A stretch of 7,057 nt of DNA, from contig CAKUEV010000091.1 of the NCBI GenBank assembly GCA_934646845.1, forward strand, positions 1 to 7,057, given 5' to 3'. Source of the stretch: an uncultured Slackia sp. Its GTDB lineage: Bacteria; Actinomycetota; Coriobacteriia; Coriobacteriales; Eggerthellaceae. This document shows positions 1 through 4,865 of the stretch, in pieces. The position numbers were made by a program, and so were the translations under genes. The notes below the pieces were generated by a model, which saw only the letters and a program-made list of their open reading frames with translations, was not told where the DNA came from and did no database searches. Numbering within the stretch: position 1 is the first letter of the stretch; every line of letters begins with the position of its first letter.

Positions 1-668
1 GCGAGGGCGACATGCGCCTGGCTGATTTGCTGCGTTGCCTTATGAAGGTGGTCGATGAGGAATTCCCCGCCGATTCGGGCCTTGGTGTCGTGCCGCGCGT
101 TCGTTTTCGCGTGTCGTCGATTGAGCCGCGCGACGTTGATGACGACCTCATTGAGCTCATGGCCGCATCGAATGGCCGCATTTGCCGCCATTTGCATTTG
201 CCGCTGCAATCGGGTTCGAGCAAGGTGCTGCGCGAAATGCGACGCCCCTATAGCGCCGAGCGATTCTTGGGCCTGGTCGAGAAGCTGTATGCCGCCATGC
301 CCCAGCTGTCGCTTTCGACTGACGTCATCGTCGGCTTTCCCGGCGAAACTGAAGAAGACTTCCTCGAGACATGCCGCGTGGCTGAAATATGCCGCTTTTC
401 GAAGATGCACATTTTCCGCTACTCGAAGCGTGCGGGAACGCCTGCGGCCGAGCGTGACGATCAGGTCTCGCCCGAAGTGAAGGCCGAGCGCGCCAAAAGG
501 CTCGAGGCGATCGAGGAACGTCTTCGCGCCGACGATATGCATCGCCGTTGCGGGTCGAGGGAATTGGCCCTGGTCGAATCGGAGGGCAACGCCACGACTG
601 AGAGCTATCACGGAATCGATGCCCCAGCGGGCAGCATCGTGGGCGATTTGGTGGAGTGCGAACTATGA
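1..668 (+). CDS. mtaB: tRNA (N6-threonylcarbamoyladenosine(37)-C2)-methylthiotransferase MtaB, C-terminal half (5' truncated by window)
   Basis: This is the C-terminal part of a radical-SAM methylthiotransferase. The family adds a methylthio group to t6A37 of tRNAs reading ANN codons, in the cytoplasm. The frame is open from the first complete codon at position 3, so the gene begins outside the window; the ATG at 12 is internal. Counting from that codon, the visible family motifs are RVSSIEP (36-42), HLHLPLQSGS (63-72), STDVIVGFPGETEEDF (105-120) and MHIFRYSKRAGTPAA (135-149). A short TRAM-like RNA-binding tail follows (about 182-221). The N-terminal UPF0004 domain and the radical-SAM CxxxCxxC cluster would lie upstream and cannot be checked. 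SSIEP and HLHLPLQSGS fit MtaB better than MiaB or RimO, but those paralogues are the alternative. The TGA stop overlaps the dgkA start (ATGA), so the two are probably translationally coupled. Confidence 0.87.
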   Translation, partial: EGDMRLADLLRCLMKVVDEEFPADSGLGVVPRVRFRVSSIEPRDVDDDLIELMAASNGRICRHLHLPLQSGSSKVLREMRRPYSAERFLGLVEKLYAAMPQLSLSTDVIVGFPGETEEDFLETCRVAEICRFSKMHIFRYSKRAGTPAAERDDQVSPEVKAERAKRLEAIEERLRADDMHRRCGSRELALVESEGNATTESYHGIDAPAGSIVGDLVECEL

Positions 669-1147
669 TGGAAGAACGTTCGAATTCCGGCGCGTCTGGA
701 AGCGAGCCCATGGCCGGCGGCGGCGAGGCAGCAGGCCAAAGCGTCGATGCGGGCGAGATGGGCGAAACGGGCGAAACGCTGAAGCGCAAGAACAATCTCG
801 TGAAATCGTTCGGTTATGCGGCTTCGGGCGTGGTCCAGGCGGGAAGCGAGCGCAACTTCAAGGTCGATGTCGTGGCGGCGATTGTGGTTTTTGCCGCGTG
901 CGCGCTTTTGCAGGTGCCTGCTTGGGGGTGGGCTGTGGTTGCCATGTGCGTGGGCGTACAGCTCGCCATGGAAACCGTGAACACGGCGATAGAGGCGATC
1001 GTTGATTTGGCCTCGCCTGACATCCACCCGCTTGCCAAGCGCGCGAAAGATTGCGCGGCGGGTGCCGCCCTTATCACAGCCTGCGCAAGCGTCGTCGTAG
1101 GCCTTATCGTATTCGTTCCGGCGCTTTTGGCGCTGCTGGGAGCATAG
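665..1147 (+). CDS. dgkA: Diacylglycerol kinase family protein (probable undecaprenol kinase)
   Basis: This is a small integral-membrane kinase of the prokaryotic DgkA family. In Gram-positives the family mostly phosphorylates undecaprenol, feeding the lipid carrier back to cell-wall synthesis; that substrate is inferred here. The 160-aa product has an ERN motif (62-64), the signature ETVNTAIEAIVDL (103-115) and AKDCAAGA (127-134). The spacing matches E. coli DgkA: E103, N106, E110, K128 and D129 correspond to E69, N72, E76, K94 and D95. Three hydrophobic segments lie at about 68-86, 88-102 and 130-157. ATG 665 is chosen because GGAG (653-656) lies 8 nt upstream and it makes an ATGA overlap with mtaB; ATG 668 is the alternative. 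The first 40 or so residues are a Gly/Glu/Ser-rich hydrophilic extension not usual for the family. No PAP2 domain is present. Confidence 0.88.
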   Translation: MMEERSNSGASGSEPMAGGGEAAGQSVDAGEMGETGETLKRKNNLVKSFGYAASGVVQAGSERNFKVDVVAAIVVFAACALLQVPAWGWAVVAMCVGVQLAMETVNTAIEAIVDLASPDIHPLAKRAKDCAAGAALITACASVVVGLIVFVPALLALLGA

Positions 1148-1159
1148 GGAGGCAAGCGC

Positions 1160-1951
1160 ATGTCATTCCATCATTTTTTTCTTGACGGCCAAGTTATCGC
1201 CGAAGAGACGGCGCAGGAATTCCCCGTGCGCCTTTCTGCGGAAGACGCCAAACACGCGCGCGTGCTGCGCCTGTCTGAGGGCGAGCATATAAGCGTTGTC
1301 GATGCGGCGAGCGATTATTTCGAACTGGAAATCACCTCGGCGCACGATGGCCTGGTGGCGCGCATCGCGCAGCATCTCGATGCGCCGCAGGCACCTGCGA
1401 GCATTGCGCTGTTCCAGGGCCTTGCCAAGGGCGACAAGATGGACGATATCATTCGCCATGCGACCGAGGTGGGCATTGACGAGTTCGTGCCTCTTTCGAG
1501 CTCTCGTTGCGTCATGAAACTCGATGCGAAAAAGGCGAAGTCCAAGCTCGCCCGTTGGCAGGCTATCGCGCATTCTGCCGCCATGCAATCGGGACGCATG
1601 GTCGAGCCGCGCGTGCATGAGCCGCATACGGTGAAGCAGACTGTGCAGCTGCTGCGCGAATTCGACTGCGTGCTCGTATGCTGGGAGGAATGCCCGTCGA
1701 CGAAGACCATTGCTGCCGCGCTCGAGCAGGCGCTCGAGAGCCCCGCTATCGCCAAGCCGCGCATCGCCGTGCTGGTGGGCCCCGAGGGCGGCCTTTCCGC
1801 CGATGAGGTCGAAGCGCTCACGGCAGGCGACAATGCCTGGCCCGTGACGCTCGGGCCGTCGATTCTTCGTACTGAAACCGCCGGAATCGTTGCCCCCGCG
1901 CTCGTTTTGTATGCGTGCGGAGGCATGGGCGCCGACAAGAAAGGGTTTTAA
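1160..1951 (+). CDS. rsmE: 16S rRNA (uracil(1498)-N3)-methyltransferase RsmE
   Basis: This is a SPOUT-class methyltransferase that methylates N3 of U1498 in helix 44 of 16S rRNA, using S-adenosylmethionine and acting on assembled 30S subunits. The 263-aa length fits the family. The N-terminal PUA-like part has the AEDAKHARVLRL segment (27-38). The catalytic domain shows LFQGLAKGDKMDDIIRHATEVG (84-105, in parts), a family signature. It ends in the knot motifs LVGPEGGLS (205-213) and LGPSILRTETAGIVA (231-245), which form the SAM-binding trefoil knot. GGGAGG at 1147-1152 is a strong ribosome-binding site 7 nt before the ATG and overlaps the dgkA stop. The stop codon directly abuts the ybeY ATG (TAAATG), so the gene sits inside an operon. 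No key motif is missing. Confidence 0.96.
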   Translation: MSFHHFFLDGQVIAEETAQEFPVRLSAEDAKHARVLRLSEGEHISVVDAASDYFELEITSAHDGLVARIAQHLDAPQAPASIALFQGLAKGDKMDDIIRHATEVGIDEFVPLSSSRCVMKLDAKKAKSKLARWQAIAHSAAMQSGRMVEPRVHEPHTVKQTVQLLREFDCVLVCWEECPSTKTIAAALEQALESPAIAKPRIAVLVGPEGGLSADEVEALTAGDNAWPVTLGPSILRTETAGIVAPALVLYACGGMGADKKGF

Positions 1952-2443
1952 ATGAACATCGAAATCGAAATCGAGCATGGCGCCGACATCGCGAGCGGCG
2001 TCGATATCGAGGGTATCGCGCAATACGTGCTTGAGCAGGAAGGATGCCCCGCCACAACCGAGGTCTCCATCACGCTCACGACCGACGAGGAAGTTCATCG
2101 TCTGAACAAGGAATACCGCGGAATCGACCGTGCGACCGACGTGCTCAGCTTCGAGTGTGACGGCCTTGACGACGATTTCGACGGGGGAGCGGCGTACGAC
2201 GACGCGGGCGTGCCCGATGACGAGCCGTTCATGCTTGGCGACATCATCATCGCCTCCGATTATGCGCGCGCCCAAACGGCCCAGTTCGGCACCACGCCGC
2301 AAGAAGAGCTCGCGGTGCTGCTCGTGCATGGCCTTCTGCACCTGTGCGGATGGGACCATGTGCATTCCGACGAAGAGGCCGAGGCCATGGAAGCTCGCGA
2401 GCGCGAGATGCTTGCTGGCGTGGGGCTGCCCAACATCCGCTAG
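1952..2443 (+). CDS. ybeY: Endoribonuclease YbeY (rRNA maturation factor)
   Basis: This is a zinc-dependent single-strand endoribonuclease involved in 16S rRNA 3'-end maturation and ribosome quality control. The zinc site is complete: HGLLHLCGWDH gives the H-x3-H-x5-H pattern with H126, H130 and H136. Upstream are the family segments LNKEYRGIDRATDVLSF (51-67) and LGDIIIASDYA (95-105). The protein is 163 aa. Between DVLSF and GDI it carries about 27 residues rich in Asp/Glu (68-94), longer and more acidic than usual for this loop. The ATG follows the rsmE stop with no gap, and AAAGGG at 1940-1945 inside the rsmE end provides the ribosome-binding site 6 nt upstream. In many bacteria ybeY is followed by dgkA and era; here dgkA is upstream and the operon appears to end after ybeY. 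Confidence 0.96.
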   Translation: MNIEIEIEHGADIASGVDIEGIAQYVLEQEGCPATTEVSITLTTDEEVHRLNKEYRGIDRATDVLSFECDGLDDDFDGGAAYDDAGVPDDEPFMLGDIIIASDYARAQTAQFGTTPQEELAVLLVHGLLHLCGWDHVHSDEEAEAMEAREREMLAGVGLPNIR

Positions 2444-2565
2444 AAACCGCGGCGGCATCCTGCGTGCGGGCGGTGTGGTGGACGGTTCTTTCGTGCATTC
2501 CATAACCGCATTTCGCGCGTCAATTTGCACAAGTTGTGTTCGCTCGCCCAAGGGGCAAAAAGCTC
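2444..2565 (+). other. Non-coding gap between ybeY and the rplS promoter
   Basis: No convincing gene is present. Two weak inverted repeats follow ybeY: ACCGC/GCGGT (2446-2450/2470-2474) and CGGTT/AACCG (2483-2487/2504-2508). Neither is followed by a T-run, so no intrinsic terminator for the upstream operon can be called. An 11-bp palindrome, CACAAGTTGTG (2528-2538), lies 27 nt upstream of the proposed -35 element and could be an operator; nothing else supports that. Confidence 0.5.
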
Positions 2566-2594
2566 TTGGAGAGCGAGTGCGTCTCTGCTATAAT
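2566..2594 (+). promoter_or_regulatory. Probable sigma-70-type promoter of rplS (extended -10)
   Basis: A perfect TATAAT (2589-2594) is preceded by TGC (2586-2588), giving an extended -10 element. A weak -35, TTGGAG (2566-2571, 3 of 6 to TTGACA), lies at the ideal 17-nt spacing. Transcription would begin near 2600-2603, leaving a leader of about 220 nt before the rplS ATG. This is the best promoter match seen in any gap of the window and fits a highly expressed ribosomal protein gene. Confidence 0.75.
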
Positions 2595-2600
2595 TCAACG

Positions 2601-2821
2601 TCGGCTTCTTAAGCGCTCCGTTTCACGTCGGAACGAGCAACCTTCGGGTCGCGTTCGTTTCCATCCGACCTCTGCTGCGGTGCCAGGTTTTGTCCAGAAC
2701 CTTGAAGGGCTCAGCTTAGTTGGGCATTGCATGCGATGCCCGCGCGCAAGCGCGAAGGCGAACCCGAAACTGGCGTTTTAAGCAGCACAGTCGAAGGAAA
2801 AGACTAGCAGAAGGAAACGAA
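2601..2821 (+). promoter_or_regulatory. Structured 5' leader of rplS (candidate ribosomal-protein leader RNA)
   Basis: Hand folding gives two domains. Hairpin A (2627-2669) is closed by GTCGGA/TCCGAC, continues through ACGA/TCGT, and ends in GCAACC-TTCG-GGTCGC with one A-C mismatch and a UUCG tetraloop. The second domain is closed by TGCTGC/GCAGCA (2673-2678/2782-2787), then GCCA-G-GTTT against AAAC-TGGC (2682-2690/2767-2774, one bulged G). Inside it lie CCTT/AAGG (2700-2703/2755-2758), hairpin C GGGCAT/ATGCCC (2722-2727/2736-2741) and hairpin D CGCG-CAAG-CGCG (2743-2754). A competing hairpin, AGGTT/AACCT (2685-2689/2698-2702), excludes part of this fold. Leaders that autoregulate L19 are known in other phyla; kinship with those is not shown. 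The ribosome-binding site AGAAGGA (2809-2815) is left free, 6 nt before the ATG. Confidence 0.5.
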
Positions 2822-3163
2822 ATGGATATCATCCGCGCTATCGAGCAGCAGCAGATCAAGGAAGTCGCCCCGTTCAACGTCGGCGACACGGTCAAGGTGC
2901 ACTATCGCATTACCGAGGGTAACCGCGAGCGCATCCAGGTTTTCCAGGGCGACGTTATCCGTCGTCACGGCCACACCTGCCGCGAGACCTTCACCGTCCG
3001 CAAGATCAGCTTCGGCGTTGGCGTTGAGCGTACCTTCCCCGTGCACTCCCCCAAGATCGAGAAGATCGAGGTCGTGCGTCACGGCAAGGTCCGTCGTGCC
3101 AAGCTGTACTACCTGCGCGACAAGGTGGGCAAGGCTGCCAAGATCAAGGAAAAGGCATTCTAG
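2822..3163 (+). CDS. rplS: 50S ribosomal protein L19
   Basis: This is a large-subunit ribosomal protein located at the 30S-50S interface. The 113-aa product is the usual size. It shows the typical start [13 protein letters not shown], then [13 protein letters not shown] (18-30), [10 protein letters not shown] (37-46), [20 protein letters not shown] (55-74), [26 protein letters not shown] (75-100, in parts) and a Lys-rich tail. The ATG is fixed by AGAAGGA 6 nt upstream and by the family N-terminus; an in-frame TTG at 2720 would add 34 unrelated residues and is rejected. It is monocistronic here, with its own promoter and a strong terminator. The trmD-rimM-rpsP genes often found upstream of rplS are absent. 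The [11 protein letters not shown] segment has His and Cys where many L19 proteins carry Gly or Ser. Confidence 0.98.
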   Translation: MDIIRAIEQQQIKEVAPFNVGDTVKVHYRITEGNRERIQVFQGDVIRRHGHTCRETFTVRKISFGVGVERTFPVHSPKIEKIEVVRHGKVRRAKLYYLRDKVGKAAKIKEKAF

Positions 3164-3187
3164 GTCTTTACCGAATTGGTGCTTTGG

Positions 3188-3219
3188 AAGGGGTCCTTCG
3201 GGGCCCCTTTCTTGTTTCA
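3188..3219 (+). terminator. Intrinsic terminator of rplS
   Basis: AAGGGGTCC (3188-3196) pairs with GGGCCCCTT (3201-3209): nine base pairs including one G-U, closed by a TTCG tetraloop (3197-3200). The stem is followed by a T-rich tract (TTTCTTGTTTCATTTT when counted from the stem end). It lies 24 nt after the rplS stop codon and should end the transcript efficiently. Confidence 0.92.
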
Positions 3220-3307
3220 TTTTCCATGCGCCGGGGTATTCTGTGCGCGTATTCCAACGGCGTCCATTGCCGTTTTGCGTGTGCGAAATGCTTCGTCGCA
3301 TGGAAAA
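3220..3307 (+). other. Long near-continuous RNA hairpin between rplS and rnhB
   Basis: Every position from 3220 to 3251 can be placed opposite 3307 down to 3276 (coordinates summing to 6527). By hand count there are 22 Watson-Crick pairs, 8 G-U pairs and only 2 mismatches (3231/3296 and 3241/3286). The outer 11 bp are perfect (TTTTCCATGCG/CGCATGGAAAA). After an asymmetric internal loop the fold closes with AACGGC/GCCGTT (3256-3261/3269-3274) and a 7-nt loop. The eight G-U pairs would become A-C mismatches in the opposite-strand RNA, so the + strand transcript is the one that folds well. It starts inside the U-tract of the rplS terminator and ends 20 nt before the rnhB ribosome-binding site. 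It might be an rnhB leader element, an RNase III target, a small RNA or a small palindromic repeat. A weak -10-like TATTCT lies within it (3237-3242). Confidence 0.6.
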
Positions 3308-3337
3308 AGGATCGTCGCCCAGAAACGAGGGGAACGA

Positions 3338-4129
3338 ATGGCTCAAACGCTTGCAGAAATACGAGAAGCCTTGAAGGCCGCGAATCGCGCGGAATACGAG
3401 GCGCTTGCCCGCGCTCTTGCCGCCGATGAGCGCAAGGGGGTCAAAGCTGCCCTGAAAAGCGCTGCGCGCCGCCTTGCCGCCGAAGACGCGGAAGCGGCTC
3501 GTCTGGAGGGCATGTACAGCTTCCAGGCAAAACTTGCAGGAGGCGGTATCGCTGTGGGGCTCGATGAAGTGGGTCGAGGCCCGGTCGCAGGTCCGCTTGC
3601 CATTGGTGCCGTCGTGCTGCCCGACGACCCGCGTGTCGAGGGCGTGAACGATTCGAAGCAGCTTTCTGCTGAGCGTCGCGAAGAAATCGCCGCCGTGGTG
3701 CGCGAGGTGGCTATCGCGTGGGATATCGAATACATTCAGCCTCAGGAAATCGATGAACATGGCATGACGTGGGCGTTGCGTACGGCGAACCTGCGCGCTA
3801 TTGCAGCTATTGAGGAGCAGCTTTCCGCGAAAGGCGCTTCGCTCGATGCGGTGTTGCTCGATGGCAATGCGCAGCATCTCGACGCACGCGAGGTCAATAT
3901 TGTGAAAGGCGATGGGAAATGCGCGTCCATCGCGGCGGCGTCCATTATCGCGAAGGTCGATCGTGACGCGCTCATGTGCCGCTATGCCGAGCGGTTTCCC
4001 CATTACGGCTTCGAATCGAACAAAGGCTACGCGAGCGCCGAGCATATCGAGGCAATAAAGCAATATGGGCTTTCTCCCGTGCACCGCGCGAGTTTTTGCC
4101 GTGCCTGGACGCAGGAGACGCTGTTCTAA
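3338..4129 (+). CDS. rnhB: Ribonuclease HII
   Basis: This enzyme cleaves the RNA strand of RNA:DNA hybrids and nicks at single ribonucleotides in DNA, starting ribonucleotide excision repair. The 263-aa product has the hallmark GLDEVGRGPVAGP (74-86), with catalytic D76 and E77 and the GRG recognition motif. NDSKQLS follows (104-110), then LLDGN (173-177) with catalytic D175, and SIAAASIIAKVDRD (197-210), whose last Asp (D210) is the probable fourth metal ligand. The YGFESNKGY segment (223-231) is also typical. The first 68 or so residues form a charged, Ala-rich helical extension, as in the Bacillus subtilis enzyme. ATG 3338 is chosen because GAGGGGA (3327-3333) sits just upstream; the frame is open back to 3176 but that stretch is not protein-like. 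The usual neighbour lepB is not present between rplS and rnhB. Confidence 0.96.
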   Translation: MAQTLAEIREALKAANRAEYEALARALAADERKGVKAALKSAARRLAAEDAEAARLEGMYSFQAKLAGGGIAVGLDEVGRGPVAGPLAIGAVVLPDDPRVEGVNDSKQLSAERREEIAAVVREVAIAWDIEYIQPQEIDEHGMTWALRTANLRAIAAIEEQLSAKGASLDAVLLDGNAQHLDAREVNIVKGDGKCASIAAASIIAKVDRDALMCRYAERFPHYGFESNKGYASAEHIEAIKQYGLSPVHRASFCRAWTQETLF

Positions 4130-4366
4130 GAAGGCCGCCCTTCCACGCCGCGGGAAACGTGGGGAATTTGCGCGCGAATCGTCGGAGAATGCCGGAAAAA
4201 TGCGTGAGAACGCGATGGAAACGAAGAGCGATTGGCATTAAAGGCCAAAGAATACGCTGGGGAATCGTGGGGCAATTGCAAGGTTGTCGCGAGGAAAAGC
4301 GCGTGATTTGGGCAAGAATCGGACAAGGTTTCACCTCTACACTCGCCGTACGAGAAAGGGGATGCC
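4130..4366 (+). other. Non-coding gap between rnhB and yraN
   Basis: This 237-nt stretch is purine-rich on the + strand and holds no supportable gene. Small inverted repeats are present: GAAGG-CCGC-CCTTC directly after the rnhB stop (4130-4143, no T-run, so a poor terminator), CCACG/CGTGG (4143-4147/4158-4162), GCGT-GAGA-ACGC (4202-4213, a GNRA-type loop), TTGGC/GCCAA (4232-4236/4244-4248) and the palindrome GCAATTGC (4272-4279). Promoter matches are weak: TACACT (4338-4343) without a good -35, and TTGGCA (4232-4237) without a good -10. A promoter for the yraN cluster is expected here but cannot be placed. Confidence 0.5.
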
Positions 4367-4861
4367 ATGACCGAAAAAAATGCCGCACCACGCAATCCAC
4401 ACTCCCATGCCCATGTAAGCAACGAATGCGCCGCAGTCGATGAGGGCTATTGGGGCGACGATGAAGAAGAAATCGCTTTCGTCAAGCGCTGGAATTGCGA
4501 CCCGAAGACACTGGGGGCCTACGGCGAAGACCTTGCCTGCGAATTGCTGAAACGAAACGACTACATCATTCTAGAGCGCAACTGGGCGTGCGCCGCAGGC
4601 GAGGCCGACATCATCGCTCTTGATGACGGCTGCCTCGTATTTGTTGAAGTGAAAACGCGCGCGGGTGGCGATAAAGGCTTTCCCCAGGAAGCGGTTACGC
4701 CGAAGAAGCGCGCCCGTTATGAACGCATCGCTTATAGCTTTTTGTCTACCTATGATGGGGCCGATGCCCGCGTGCGCTTCGACGTGATCGCCATTCAAGC
4801 AATGCCGAATTCGAAGGGCTTCGTGAAACATATCGTGAACGCTTTCGGCGCGGGCGCGTGA
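4367..4861 (+). CDS. YraN/UPF0102 family protein (predicted PD-(D/E)XK-fold nuclease)
   Basis: This is a member of the UPF0102 family, which has an endonuclease-like fold and no firmly settled role. Family members are very often next to comM/dprA or rnhB, as here. The conserved domain begins near residue 48: LGAYGEDLACELL (49-61), YIILERNW (66-73), GEADIIALDDGCLVFVEVKTR (78-98, in parts). The presumed metal-binding residues D81, E94 and K96 are present, as are E54 and E79. The 164-aa length exceeds the usual 115-130 because of an N-terminal extension of about 48 residues, first His-rich then acidic. ATG 4367 is supported by AAAGGGG (4355-4361) 5 nt upstream. The stop lies 4 nt before comM. 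Confidence 0.9.
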   Translation: MTEKNAAPRNPHSHAHVSNECAAVDEGYWGDDEEEIAFVKRWNCDPKTLGAYGEDLACELLKRNDYIILERNWACAAGEADIIALDDGCLVFVEVKTRAGGDKGFPQEAVTPKKRARYERIAYSFLSTYDGADARVRFDVIAIQAMPNSKGFVKHIVNAFGAGA

Positions 4862-4865
4862 CGTC

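Noticed and set aside
2446..2474. Inverted repeat after ybeY as an operon terminator
   Set aside because: There are only 5 bp around a long loop and no T-run follows.
1163..2551. 462-codon open frame on the minus strand opposite rsmE and ybeY
   Set aside because: It lies antisense to two well-conserved genes. Its translation is rich in Arg, His and Ala without family motifs, and long antisense frames are common in GC-rich genes with strong codon bias.
2736..2807. Possible 23-codon upstream ORF in the rplS leader (starts MPARKREG)
   Set aside because: Its ATG sits inside hairpin C without a good ribosome-binding site, and it shows no run of regulatory codons. The overlapping 16-codon frame at 2731-2781 is equally weak.
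2720..2821. In-frame TTG start extending L19 by 34 residues
   Set aside because: L19 starts at MDII by family comparison, the ATG at 2822 has a strong ribosome-binding site, and the extension is Arg-rich and falls in the structured leader.
3176..3337. In-frame TTG start extending RNase HII by 54 residues
   Set aside because: The stretch covers the rplS terminator and the long hairpin, and GAGGGGA precedes the ATG at 3338.
2804..4084. 426-codon open frame on the minus strand opposite rplS and rnhB
   Set aside because: It runs antisense through the rplS terminator, the hairpin and two conserved genes, with no recognisable domain.
3976..4443. 155-codon + strand frame spanning the rnhB end and the following gap
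   Set aside because: It overlaps rnhB and yraN in another frame, is Arg/Cys-rich without motifs, and has no ribosome-binding site.
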